Source: Candidatus Poribacteria bacterium (GTDB taxonomy: Bacteria > Poribacteria > WGA-4E > WGA-3G). Taken from it: 62,610 nt of DNA. Where the stretch lies: NCBI GenBank assembly GCA_021295715.1, contig JAGWBV010000021.1, forward strand, positions 1 to 62,610. The letters run 5' to 3'. The position numbers were made by a program, and so were the translations under genes. The notes below the pieces were generated by a model. That model searched no databases. It saw nothing but the letters and a program-made list of their open reading frames with translations, and had not been told where the DNA came from. The first letter of the stretch is position 1. The number at the start of each line of letters is the position of its first letter. Positions 51,442-60,662 of this stretch are shown here, one piece after another.

Positions 51442-52646
51442 ATGAATGACACCTATCAAGTTAACCAACACTGGGAAAAACTTGAGAGTCGAATTCTCAA
51501 GCCGCAACAGGTTGTACTTGTGATAGGGGCAACCGATGTTGGAAAATCGACGTTCTGTCGTTTTTTGGTTGATTCTGCTATTGATCGGGGGTTGAAAACC
51601 GCTTTTGTAGATACAGATGTCGGTCAATCTCAAATCGGTCCTCCCACCACAATTGGTATGAAATCCTTTGATCCAGAAAGTTCCCCCGTCCAGTTCGATG
51701 GTGTCGCCGATCAGCTGTATTTTGTCGGGGATTTGTCGCCGCGAGGGCACTATCTGGAAGTGCTAACAGGGGCGCGGTTGATGGTAGATCGAGCGCGTGA
51801 AACCCACGCTGATTTCATTGTCGTTGATACGAGTGGTTACCTCCACGACGCACCTGCTGTTACTCTCAAACAGCGCAAAATCGAACTCATCAGACCGAAC
51901 CACGTGGTATGCCTCGGGCGTTCCAGCGAATTGAAACAGATAACCGCATACTACAGTCAACAGGACTGGCTCAATATTCATTACCTTCTGCCACACCGGA
52001 ATGCCCGATCTAAAAGTAGCAAGGCGCGCAGCCGATACCGAAAAGCCCAATTTGAGGCGTATTTTGGCGATGCTTGCGAGCCAAAACTTGCTGTTAGAAG
52101 TGGCGATGCTTGCGAGCCAAAACTTGCTGTTAGAAGTGGCGATGCGATGCTTGCGAGCCAAAACTTGCTGTCGAAAGTGGTGAGACTGGCGAGTCTTCAG
52201 AACCTGTTCTACAAGCGTCCGAAAATAGCATCCAATACCTACCGTTTGAACAGATTCGTGGTGAGCGCACCCTTTTCTTTACCGGACGCATCGCAAATGA
52301 GAAGGAATTGGAAATCCTCTCTGGACTCGCCGAGACGCAAATTTACCACGCCGAATGGGGGCATCGTACCTTGTGCCTCATTCCGTCAAATCCGCTTTCC
52401 AAAGCAACTATTACCCACATCAAAAACTACTTAAGTTTGGCACGTGTCACAGCAGGAGTTCGCACTTATTTTGAACGCCGTTTGATCGGATTAATCGACG
52501 CTGCCGGTAATACGTACGCCATTGGGATCATTGAAGGTGTTGATTTCCAGAAGCGAGAACTCAGTATCCGTTGTCCATCTTCAAAGGCGGACGATGTCGC
52601 GAAACAGGCATGTGCCATCCAATTTGGCAGTTACCAATTGAAATAA
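51442..52646 (+). pseudogene. Clp1/Grc3-type polynucleotide kinase, frameshifted in a tandem repeat
   Basis: The N-terminal 200 residues form the Clp1/NOL9 P-loop domain that phosphorylates RNA 5'-hydroxyls: Walker A GATDVGKS at 29-36, FVDTDVGQSQIGPPTTIGM and VVDTSGYLHD. A 36-bp unit encoding GDACEPKLAVRS is then repeated. The third copy (52138-52178) has a 5-bp duplication that shifts the frame. The downstream frame (ESGETGESSEP..., then FFTGRIANEKELEILSG to QFGSYQLK ending at 52646) reads as normal protein, so the gene would be about 400 residues without the 5 bp. As given, the first frame ends at 52434. It may be a pseudogene, a phase-variable gene, or a sequencing or assembly error in a repeat. 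Confidence 0.8.
52066..52178 (+). repeat. 36-bp tandem repeat, three copies, in a coding region
   Basis: Units at 52066-52101, 52102-52137 (identical) and 52138-52178 (41 bp, with GATGC duplicated). The unit length is a multiple of three, so copy number alone keeps frame; the 5-bp change does not. Confidence 0.92.
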
Positions 52647-52697
52647 AGCAAATCCGTTGGGTGGACTTGCGGTTCAGACCCAACGAATAGACTCCGC

Positions 52698-54623
52698 ATG
52701 GATAAAAAAACTTTCACAAAAAACCCAACCTTTACTCGATTTGTTCGATACCACGCACCCTACACCGGTTCTCTTCTCTTGGCGATGGTTTTTGCCTTGG
52801 TAATTGCTGTGTGCGAATTAGGGGCTGTTCAGATTTTAGCCGATACGATTAATACACTTGAAATTGTAGGTGGAAATCCATTTGACGAGACTGTATCTAT
52901 CCGATACTTCCAGCGCGAAGGTCTGTTCGCTTTTGAAGGGTTCGAGATGTCGTTGATAGATGCCGGTGATGCTCTCAAAGTCTTTCTATGGCTGCTCGGC
53001 GGGTTGCTGAGCCTCGTATTCATCAAGGGGTTCTTCGTTTACGGCAACGATTACGTGATGGCGCGTGTCGGACACAAACTATCTTTCCGGCTGCGGAACG
53101 CTCTTTACGAACGCGTCGTATCTGCACCCTTAGGCATCTTACGCGAAGAACGCACCGGCGATCTCATGGCACGCATTACAGACGATGTCCGGGTCTGGCA
53201 GAACCTTGTCGCCGCAATGGCGAACATCATCCGCGCTGTCGTTCTTGTGAGTGTCTTTGTCTCTGTAATGTTGGTTACAAGCTTCAAACTCACCCTGTTC
53301 GTCCTCCTGATTCTCCCATTTCTTGCCTACTTCATCACATCTATCGGCGTGCGAATTCGCGGTGCCAGCATAGAAATTCAGCAGCAGAGTGCAAATATCT
53401 ATTCACAACTCAAAGAGACGTTTGCAGGTATCAAAATCATCAAAAGTTTTACCTCTGAACAGGCTGAAATCAAACGTTTCCAAGCCATCAACTGGAATCA
53501 GTACTGCTCAGCGATCCGACGCGCCCGTTTCGCTGCACTTCTCCCACCAACCATTGAATGGTTGGGAGCTCTCGGCGTTGCAACTGTTTTCGCGTTAGGG
53601 TGCTGGCAGGTCATTATAGGGCAACTCTCCACAGGATGGTTTATCGGCTATGTTACGATGGTCAGCTGGATGTTCAAGCCCATTAAAACCATTGGCAGCG
53701 TCAATAGTGCCTTACAGCAGTGCCTCGTCTCCGCGGAGCGGATCTTTTATCTCCTCGACTTCGGACCAGAGAGGCCTCAGGAGAACGACGAACCTCAGTA
53801 TGATCGTGATCGCGTGATCTCCGAAGGGGACGCAGCAGATGGAATTCAACTGCAGAATATCCACGGTGCCGTTACATTTCAGAATGTTTCCTTTTCCTAC
53901 CCACAACCTTTAACAACGAATGCGGAGAGTCCGCGCACAAGATCGAAATCCGTCATTCACAACGTAACCTTTGGAGCAAAGCCGGGGGAGGTTGTGGCAC
54001 TTGTCGGACCGAGTGGCAGTGGAAAAACAACCCTCCTTAACCTCCTGTTACGTTTCTATGAGGTGAGTTCCGGAAAAATCCTGATCGACGATGTCTCTAT
54101 TTCCGAAGTAAATTTGGAGTCATTGCGACAAAATATTGCGCTTGTGCCACAGGACACGTTCCTATTTGATGGCACGATTTTGGAAAATATTGGCTACGGA
54201 TGCCCAAGTGCTACTGATGCAGCGATTATCGATGCGGCGAAAAAGGCGAACGCTCACGAGTTTATTACGAAAACACCCCAAGGTTATAAGACCCCAATAG
54301 GTGAAGCAGGTATGAAGCTCTCAGGAGGTGAACAGCAACGCTTATCTATCGCCCGTGCGATCTTAAAAGATGCGCCGATTCTCATCTTAGATGAAGCCAC
54401 ATCCTCATTGGATACACAGTCTGAAGCACTCATCCAAAAATCGCTGGTAAACCTGATGGAAGGGAGAACCAGTTTTATTATTGCGCACCGGCTTTCAACC
54501 GTTGTTCGGGCTGACAAAATTCTTGTTATCAAGGATGGGGAGATTCTGGAAACTGGAACACACGAAACACTCTTAACAAGCGGTGGGTTGTATCAAAAAC
54601 TCTGCGAAATGCAGCTCAGCTAA
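52698..54623 (+). CDS. ABC exporter, fused permease-ATPase (MsbA-like)
   Basis: 641 residues. Six membrane helices in the first 340 residues, with a longer first extracytoplasmic loop (TLEIVGGNPFDETVSIRYFQ...). The nucleotide-binding domain shows Walker A GPSGSGKTTLLN, signature LSGGEQQRLSIARA, Walker B ILILDEATSSLD and the switch His in IIAHRLST. Homodimeric lipid, peptide or polysaccharide exporter; lipid A-type flipping is a guess from similarity. It begins about 50 bp after the kinase gene. Confidence 0.92.
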   Translation: MDKKTFTKNPTFTRFVRYHAPYTGSLLLAMVFALVIAVCELGAVQILADTINTLEIVGGNPFDETVSIRYFQREGLFAFEGFEMSLIDAGDALKVFLWLLGGLLSLVFIKGFFVYGNDYVMARVGHKLSFRLRNALYERVVSAPLGILREERTGDLMARITDDVRVWQNLVAAMANIIRAVVLVSVFVSVMLVTSFKLTLFVLLILPFLAYFITSIGVRIRGASIEIQQQSANIYSQLKETFAGIKIIKSFTSEQAEIKRFQAINWNQYCSAIRRARFAALLPPTIEWLGALGVATVFALGCWQVIIGQLSTGWFIGYVTMVSWMFKPIKTIGSVNSALQQCLVSAERIFYLLDFGPERPQENDEPQYDRDRVISEGDAADGIQLQNIHGAVTFQNVSFSYPQPLTTNAESPRTRSKSVIHNVTFGAKPGEVVALVGPSGSGKTTLLNLLLRFYEVSSGKILIDDVSISEVNLESLRQNIALVPQDTFLFDGTILENIGYGCPSATDAAIIDAAKKANAHEFITKTPQGYKTPIGEAGMKLSGGEQQRLSIARAILKDAPILILDEATSSLDTQSEALIQKSLVNLMEGRTSFIIAHRLSTVVRADKILVIKDGEILETGTHETLLTSGGLYQKLCEMQLS

Positions 54624-54639
54624 TCCTAAAGTTAGGAGT

Positions 54640-55072
54640 GTTTAGTTTTTCTGTGGGAGGAAAATTCGCTGCCCGACCCTTACACTCCGGGCTGTCGAGG
54701 TCTCTAACCTTGCCATACCGGCAACTGATGGCATTCTTTCGTAGGAGGGTGTTTTTACATGGGTATTTCTTCGTATTTCTGTGGATTTCTTCCGATTCTT
54801 ACTGATTGCCGACTACTGACTGCTGACGTGCGACACTCTTTTTGAAGTCTTAAACTGTTTATGAGATGCGCTGTGAATTGTCGAAATTCCAAAAAAAATG
54901 AAATTTAGGTAAACCTCTTACCTCTTGTTAACGTCACACATATTAAAGAAACGCAGTCAGTGCTATTCAATTTTTTGCAATCTCGATTCTCGAGCGGTGG
55001 GTAAGGTCGGTAGATCGAAACTACATGGACGAAATTGGTAGACGCTATGGCGAAAACAAAAAGATCCGATGC
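54640..55072. other. Gene-free stretch with repeat pieces
   Basis: Contains worn F4 (CTGTGGGAGG, about 54649), F3 (GCTGTCGAGGTCTCTAACC, about 54690), F5 (GGGTATTTCTTCGTATTTC, about 54762) and F2 words (54795-54832). Near 55028 there is GGACGAAATTGGTAGACGC, which resembles the D-arm of tRNA-Leu, but no full tRNA can be folded. Confidence 0.6.
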
Positions 55073-55648
55073 TTAATTTCGCCCTTTTTTCGTAATAGCA
55101 CCTTCAAGGTCGGCTTCACGATAGACGGCTTCAGAGAGGTCAACTTCATATAGATACGCATCTTTGAAGTTGGCGCCGAGCAAGACAACACCTATCAGCT
55201 TGATTTCACCGAAAATCGCCTCTCCGAGATTCGCGTTCTCAAAACTGGTGAGTGAACCGAAAGGTCCTGACACCTCACATCTTGGACAACCGAGGGTAGC
55301 ACGACGCAGATCGGCACGTCGGAAGTTCGTACCACAGAGTAGACTTCCGCTGAGGAACGCACCACATAGATTCGCTTCTTCAAGGTTGGTATCCGTTAAA
55401 TTAGAACCGACCAAATACGTCCGATGTAAAGTCGCACCAGAAAGATTCGCACCGGTGAGATTGGCATCGTTCAGATTCGCATCTGTTAAATCCGCGTTCT
55501 GTAGATCCGTGCCGCTCAAATCCGCTTCCGACAAATCAACACCTACGAGCGGTTGATTCGCTAAATCTAAGTTTGCCAGATTTTCACCAGAAAGAGATTC
55601 ACCGGCTTGGCACTTTTTAATTATTTCATTCTGTGTGAGTTGAGCCAT
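55073..55648 (-). CDS. Pentapeptide-repeat protein
   Basis: 191 residues. From about residue 35 it is built of A(D/N)Lxx units (ADLSGTDLQNADLTDANL, ANLTGANLSGATL), the right-handed quadrilateral beta-helix. A break at GCPRCEVSGPFGSLTSF (about residues 122-138) splits the helix into two parts. The short N-terminal piece MAQLTQNEIIKKCQAGESL resembles leaders of cytoplasmic members. Some relatives mimic DNA and protect gyrase, but no such role can be claimed here. GGAGG lies ten bases before the ATG, with a promoter just upstream. Confidence 0.9.
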   Translation of the reverse strand: MAQLTQNEIIKKCQAGESLSGENLANLDLANQPLVGVDLSEADLSGTDLQNADLTDANLNDANLTGANLSGATLHRTYLVGSNLTDTNLEEANLCGAFLSGSLLCGTNFRRADLRRATLGCPRCEVSGPFGSLTSFENANLGEAIFGEIKLIGVVLLGANFKDAYLYEVDLSEAVYREADLEGAITKKGRN

Positions 55649-55666
55649 TAATTAACTGCCTCCAGT

Positions 55667-55696
55667 ATTATACGGCGTTTTAGGGGCTACTTGCAA
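55667..55696 (-). promoter_or_regulatory. Promoter of the pentapeptide-repeat gene
   Basis: On the minus strand TTGCAA (55691-55696), 18-bp spacer, TATAAT (55667-55672). The leader would be only about 12 nt, with the GGAGG near the 5' end. Confidence 0.6.
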
Positions 55697-55849
55697 GCCA
55701 ATCGTGTTATCCAGAAAATATACAAGTTATGTTTAATAGCATACCACATACATAATTAAAAGTTAAACTTTTTTCATGATTTTTGCTGTGTTAGGCAACC
55801 ATAAATAACATCTCGTTCGGGAGATCGAGGCTACAGTGAGGTTGAAGAA

Positions 55850-57484
55850 ATGAGAGACTATTACCCGGCATACCCAATAGAATCTGAGCTTTTTGTAGAG
55901 GATGAGGACAGGGAAGAAACCCCCACAGAATCACCAAGGGATGAAACCTTTGCGTACCTACAGAAAATTGCGAAGACCCCTTTGTTGGAACCTGAACAAG
56001 AAACCACACTCTTTGAAAAATACCAAGAGGGTTTCCAGGCGTTCACTAACCTGCTAAATCAACTCCCAGATTGGATGATAGCCTCGCTTAACATTGCTGA
56101 GAATAATACTTCGGACAAAAACCAAAAATTAGAACCCGCACAGTCAGAACACGGATTAATTATAGACCAGGTCCGCGCCGAAATCCAAGCACTTGGGGTC
56201 CTATTGGATAAATTAGAGGCGAAGGCGAATTTGTTAGAGCAGGCACGCTGGAAAATCTTTGAAGAAAACTTATATCTCCTACAAAAATATGTTGACCGCA
56301 CAGCATCGCGCGAATTGATGCAGGTGGGAAGCCTCGGACTCTTGAAAGCTATTGACGACAGCGGCACAAAACGTGGTACGGAATTTCGGACATACGCTCG
56401 CAAAGCGATCCGCAGCAACATCAATACCTTCAATAAAAAAACGACAAAAGTGCAGCAACGACAAGCGGAATTCCCTTTGGCAGAATCACATCGGATCCCA
56501 GAACTCTCTCGTATCGCAGCGGCATGCTTTGACAAAGAACAGGAGTCCTTGGCTTTTCAGGAATTCGACGTTATCTACCACGAAATCGGAACGCTCTTGG
56601 AAGAATTACCGACCGATATGTTAGGCGGACGGACGACGACCTGCAAGCCGCACACACTCCGGTTTGTACTTGAAGATGTCCGACGGGAATTTGCACATGT
56701 CAGGTGGTTGGCGGAACAATTGGAAGCGGCGGACCAAGTCACACACGGAACAAAACTAAAAATTGTCGAAGCGAATCTGCGCCTCGTCGCCAGTATTGCG
56801 AAACAACATCACTTTAGTAAAACATCCTTAACCTTCCTTGATTTGATGCAAGAAGGCAGCCTCGGACTGATGCGAGCCGTAGATAAGTTTGACCACACCT
56901 TGCGATTCCGATTTAGCACTTACGCTACTTGGTGGATTATGCAATCTATTAAACGTGCCCTCGATCAGCAAGGACAGATGATTCGTGTTCCATGCTATAT
57001 CGGTGAAGCGCGTCGCGCTATTAAGCAGGCACAGTCAGATCTGACAACCCAACTCGGACGCGAACCCACTACGACTGAAATTGCCAAAGAAGTCGAGCTT
57101 ACGGAGAAAAAGGTTTCCGAAATTTTCAACGCCACAAAGGATCCGGTTCCGCTCGACGCACCGATCAATGAAGACTCCCCAGACGGCTCGTTTTCCGAAC
57201 TGATTCCGGATCAATCCCAAATTACGCCTGAAAACTATTTGCTCGATTACGCAAAAATCGAGGTTATCACAGAGGTTCTCAACCGAACACTCAATCCCCG
57301 TGAGACACAGGTGATCATTCTGCGATACGGTTTAATGGACGGTACCGAGTATACCTTAGCCGACATCGGAGATAAACTTCGGATTAGTCGTGAACGGGTC
57401 CGACAGATAGAAGCTGAAGCTATTGTTAAGCTCAAACGCCACGACTCGAAAACATTACTCCAAGATCTGCTGAAAGATTTCTAA
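55850..57484 (+). CDS. Sigma-70 family RNA polymerase sigma factor with a duplicated region 2
   Basis: 544 residues. Region 1.2-like TFAYLQKIAKTPLLEPEQE is near 33-51. Regions 2 (about 303-372: DLMQEGSLGLMRAVDKF, FRFSTYATWWIMQSI), 3 (380-440) and 4 (475-544: YTLADIGDKLRISRERVRQI) are intact. Unusually, residues 134-200 form a second, weaker region 2 (LMQVGSLGLLKAIDD, EFRTYARKAIRSNI). The segments before each copy also correspond (QLPDWM..QVRAEIQALGVLLDKLEA and ELPTDM..DVRREFAHVRWLAEQLEA), so about 145 residues look internally duplicated. GAGG precedes the ATG. LarC follows 13 bp later. Its rank (primary or alternative) cannot be fixed. Confidence 0.9.
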   Translation: MRDYYPAYPIESELFVEDEDREETPTESPRDETFAYLQKIAKTPLLEPEQETTLFEKYQEGFQAFTNLLNQLPDWMIASLNIAENNTSDKNQKLEPAQSEHGLIIDQVRAEIQALGVLLDKLEAKANLLEQARWKIFEENLYLLQKYVDRTASRELMQVGSLGLLKAIDDSGTKRGTEFRTYARKAIRSNINTFNKKTTKVQQRQAEFPLAESHRIPELSRIAAACFDKEQESLAFQEFDVIYHEIGTLLEELPTDMLGGRTTTCKPHTLRFVLEDVRREFAHVRWLAEQLEAADQVTHGTKLKIVEANLRLVASIAKQHHFSKTSLTFLDLMQEGSLGLMRAVDKFDHTLRFRFSTYATWWIMQSIKRALDQQGQMIRVPCYIGEARRAIKQAQSDLTTQLGREPTTTEIAKEVELTEKKVSEIFNATKDPVPLDAPINEDSPDGSFSELIPDQSQITPENYLLDYAKIEVITEVLNRTLNPRETQVIILRYGLMDGTEYTLADIGDKLRISRERVRQIEAEAIVKLKRHDSKTLLQDLLKDF

Positions 57485-57497
57485 AGAGGGCAATATA

Positions 57498-58844
57498 GTG
57501 AAAATAGCGTATTTCGACTGCTTCTCAGGCATTAGCGGCGATATGACGCTTGGTGCCCTTGTTGATGTTGGCGTACCACCCGATATACTTAGGGAGGGAT
57601 TGTCTACACTCAAACTTGATGCTGAGTTCAGCCTACACTTTGAAAAGGCCACGAAACACAGTATCACCGGTACCAGGGCGATTGTGGAGGTGCACCCTGC
57701 ACACACCTCACATGCAGATTCACACCACGAGCATAGGCATGCCCATCATCATGACCACGAAGATCATCACGAGCATGGGCATGCCCATCATGACCACGAC
57801 CACGATCATGATCATCACCATGATCACGGACCGACTCGCCATCTCTCCGATATTTTCAAATTGCTTGATGACAGCGATTTAGACACAGAAATTCGGGATA
57901 CCGCGAAACACGTCTTCGACCGACTCGCTGAAGCAGAGGCGAAGGTTCACAATATGAACAAAGCCGACGTTCATCTCCACGAAGTGAGTGGGATCGATTC
58001 AATTGTGGACATTGTCGGTTCTGTCATCGGTTTGGCACATCTGGACGTTGATGCGGTTTATGCATCACCACTTTCTCTCGGTAGGGGCTTTGTTCGATGT
58101 GCTCACGGATTCATGCCCGTTCCTGTCCCCGGCACAATGGAACTCCTAAAAGGTGTTCCGATTCATCAAACCGATATACCCAAGGAACTGGTAACGCCGA
58201 CTGGAGCCGCACTCATCACGACCTTATCGCAGGAATTCGGTGTCATGCCCGAAATGCGATTGGATCGCGTTGGGTACGGTGCTGGCACTCGCGATCTTGA
58301 ACAACGCCCAAACCTCCTCCGCCTCTGTCTCGGCGAAAAAATATCAAGTAGTAGTTTACAAACGAACCACCATCACGCCGAAACTGACAGCGTGGACATC
58401 ATTGAAACCAATGTAGACGATATGTCACCCGAGATTACGGGGTATGTCACCTCTCGGCTCTTTGAACACGGGGCGCTTGATGTTTTTCTGACACCCATTT
58501 TCATGAAAAAGAACAGGCCCGCCACACAGATAACCGTCCTCTGTCCTACTGCGCATCGCAACGAACTCATCGAACTCTTGCTCACCGAAACCACTACCTT
58601 TGGTGTCAGACTCTCATCCGCCAATCGGGTCAAACTACGCCGCGACTTCATCCAAGTCGAGACGCAGTGGGGAACAATTCAAGCGAAACGTGGGTATCTC
58701 AACGGCACTCTTATCAAGACTGTTCCCGAATATGAGGACTGCAAACGGCTTGCAGAGCAAAACAACGTTCCACTCCGACAGATCTATGCAGAAGCACTCG
58801 GCAACCTTGATCCTATTGATGCCGTAAGTCAATCTAAAACCTAA
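57498..58844 (+). CDS. larC: Nickel pincer cofactor biosynthesis protein LarC
   Basis: 448 residues from a GTG with AAAGAGGG upstream. MKIAYFDCFSGISGDMTLGAL is the family N-terminus. A His/Asp-rich metal-binding segment covers about residues 66-115. VHLHEVSGIDSIVDIVG and VPVPGTMELLKG follow. The C-terminal LarC2 part (ETNVDDMSPEITGYV, PIFMKKNRPATQI) is in the same frame. In Lactobacillus the two halves need a programmed frameshift, whereas here they are one ORF. LarC inserts nickel into the pyridinium cofactor used by lactate racemase-type enzymes. larB and larE are not in the window. Confidence 0.93.
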   Translation: MKIAYFDCFSGISGDMTLGALVDVGVPPDILREGLSTLKLDAEFSLHFEKATKHSITGTRAIVEVHPAHTSHADSHHEHRHAHHHDHEDHHEHGHAHHDHDHDHDHHHDHGPTRHLSDIFKLLDDSDLDTEIRDTAKHVFDRLAEAEAKVHNMNKADVHLHEVSGIDSIVDIVGSVIGLAHLDVDAVYASPLSLGRGFVRCAHGFMPVPVPGTMELLKGVPIHQTDIPKELVTPTGAALITTLSQEFGVMPEMRLDRVGYGAGTRDLEQRPNLLRLCLGEKISSSSLQTNHHHAETDSVDIIETNVDDMSPEITGYVTSRLFEHGALDVFLTPIFMKKNRPATQITVLCPTAHRNELIELLLTETTTFGVRLSSANRVKLRRDFIQVETQWGTIQAKRGYLNGTLIKTVPEYEDCKRLAEQNNVPLRQIYAEALGNLDPIDAVSQSKT

Positions 58845-59257
58845 ACTTCCCTTCCAACTGTTTCTCCCGTCCCACATACCCAGAATTCTGGCTCTTATTT
58901 TTTGCAACCTTTTTGCCGAAAATCTACCTCTTTATAACCATAGCAACGTCCGAACAGGTGAATTTTCAAGTAAAAACGGGGTTTAAACACTTGTGATTCT
59001 TTAGATTGCCACTTGCGTGAAACTTCTTGAATCCGTTGAAAGTGCATCCAAAGGTCCGTATAAGTGGAAGTTCTTTGTAGAGATCCGGTCTTCTGATGAA
59101 CATAACCTCGTCTTTCGCGGCGTTCCTTTGCAGAACTCGCAAGCCAAGATTTACTTAAAAAACAGCAATTCTACCATACAGAGGTTCCCAGTGCGTCTCG
59201 TTGTCCAACCTTGTCGAGAAACAGGAAAGGACATAGGCACACCTGATTTAAAAGAAA
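58845..59257. other. Gene-free stretch between larC and the MacB-like permease
   Basis: A 12-bp palindrome CCAGAATTCTGG at about 58882-58893 is followed by a T-rich run (TTATTTTTTG), a possible end for the larC transcript though it has no loop. A GTG-initiated ORF from 59017 overlaps the next gene and lacks a ribosome site. Confidence 0.45.
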
Positions 59258-60523
59258 ATGAAATTTCGTGCTGCTATCACCGCAGGTATTGCGCACCTTG
59301 TTCAAAATAAACTCCGCGCCGGTCTGTCCATTCTCGGTATCTTCATCGGAATAGCCAGCGTGCTTTGTATGATCGCAATCGGCGATGGGGCGAAGTTGCT
59401 CATCGCCCAGGACATCGAAACACTCGGCGGCGCAAACCAAGTCCAATTCTGGACCCGAACGTCTATTTGGAAACGGCATCGGCTTGTTCGGCGTACCACC
59501 GAGCGATATACCCTCGAAGACGCTTATGCTATTGAAGCAGAATGTCCGAATGTTCTATATGTCTTGCCCAAACATGAAGGCTACACAACTTTCGTTACCG
59601 CCCGAAACGGGAGCCAAGCCAGACCCCTTTTAGAAGGTGTTACTGCAGACTATGCACACGGCATGAGATGGGAACTTCAGACTGGCAGATTCCTCGTCGA
59701 GGGTGATATTGAAAACGCAAAGCAGGTGTGTGTTTTGGGTGCCGACACTGCGACTGAACTATTTGGAGAGGAATCGCCAATTGGACAAGAGGTAAAGGTT
59801 CGGTATCATTGGCGGGGAGCGACGGTCAGGCTACGGGTCGTGGGTGTGATGAAAAAAAAGGGGCGCAGTCTCAGCATCTGGTACTCTTTAGATGATGCTT
59901 TATGTGTGCCGCTAACAACATATCAGCAACGGATCACAGGTACCCGTTATCTTGAAGACATGGTCGTCTTTTTTGAAAAAGGCACAGAGATTGAAAGCAT
60001 CATCGATTCAGTCAAGCAGATCTTACGTAAAAGACACCGTGGTAAAGATGACTTTATCGGACTTTGGATAGCAAAACGGACAGCGAGACGTCTTGACCAC
60101 ATTGAAAAAGTGATTAAAATCACTCTGGGGAGCATTGCCGGATTTTCGCTATTTGTCAGCGGCATCGGCATCATGAATATATGCCTCGTTTCCGTCGGTG
60201 AGAAGACGCGGGAGATAGGCTTGCGGAAATCAGTTGGGGCGAAACAGATTCACATTTTCTATCAGTTCTTGACGGAATCGATCTGTCTCTGTTTGTGTGG
60301 TGCGGTTCTCGGTATTGCGGGAGGTTGGCTGGCAGCGCACGGTATGGCACAACTTGCTGTCCGAATTGTAAGGGTTGTGCCAGAATGGCCCGTTGTTCTC
60401 TCTTTGCCGTGGATGTTGACTTCCGTTATCTTCTCAATTGTCATGGGCATCACTTTTGGAGTCTATCCAGCGATACTCGCTGCTCGGCTTTCACCGATTG
60501 AAGCACTCCGCACCGAAAATTAA
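59258..60523 (+). CDS. MacB/FtsX-type ABC transporter permease
   Basis: 421 residues with the four-helix MacB layout. The first helix is LSILGIFIGIASVLCMIAIG, followed by a large extracytoplasmic MacB_PCD-like domain (residues about 45-270) and three C-terminal helices (IAGFSLFVSGIGIMNICLVS, ICLCLCGAVLGIAGGWLAAH, and VIFSIVMGITFGVYPAILAA). VSVGEKTREIGLRKSVGAK is the typical cytoplasmic loop. The cognate ATPase and periplasmic adaptor are not adjacent, so it must pair with a distant subunit. Probably acts in lipoprotein or small-molecule mechanotransmission. Confidence 0.9.
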   Translation: MKFRAAITAGIAHLVQNKLRAGLSILGIFIGIASVLCMIAIGDGAKLLIAQDIETLGGANQVQFWTRTSIWKRHRLVRRTTERYTLEDAYAIEAECPNVLYVLPKHEGYTTFVTARNGSQARPLLEGVTADYAHGMRWELQTGRFLVEGDIENAKQVCVLGADTATELFGEESPIGQEVKVRYHWRGATVRLRVVGVMKKKGRSLSIWYSLDDALCVPLTTYQQRITGTRYLEDMVVFFEKGTEIESIIDSVKQILRKRHRGKDDFIGLWIAKRTARRLDHIEKVIKITLGSIAGFSLFVSGIGIMNICLVSVGEKTREIGLRKSVGAKQIHIFYQFLTESICLCLCGAVLGIAGGWLAAHGMAQLAVRIVRVVPEWPVVLSLPWMLTSVIFSIVMGITFGVYPAILAARLSPIEALRTEN

Positions 60524-60623
60524 ATGACGGTGGTTCGTAAATTATGGATTCAGAATACAAGGAACGCGGAGGCATATTGGAAAGTTTCAATAGGAGTGGT
60601 TATTGGCAACCTTCAGCAAAGAG

Positions 60624-60662
60624 GTTCTCTTTCTGACCGCTGACTGCTAATTGCTGACAGCT
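60624..60662. repeat. F2 words supplying the end of recQ
   Basis: CTTTCTGACCGCTGACTGCT followed by AATTGCTGACAGC. On the minus strand this gives the last residues (AVSN) and TAG stop of recQ. Confidence 0.65.

Noticed and set aside
52066-52178. CRISPR or intergenic repeat
   Set aside because: The units are contiguous with no spacers and lie in a coding frame.
55020-55060. tRNA-Leu gene
   Set aside because: Only a D-arm-like GGACGAAATTGGTAGACGC is present; no acceptor, anticodon or T-arm can be folded.
59017-59310. 97-residue ORF before the MacB-like permease
   Set aside because: GTG start, no ribosome site, overlaps the permease start by about 50 bp, no recognisable protein features.
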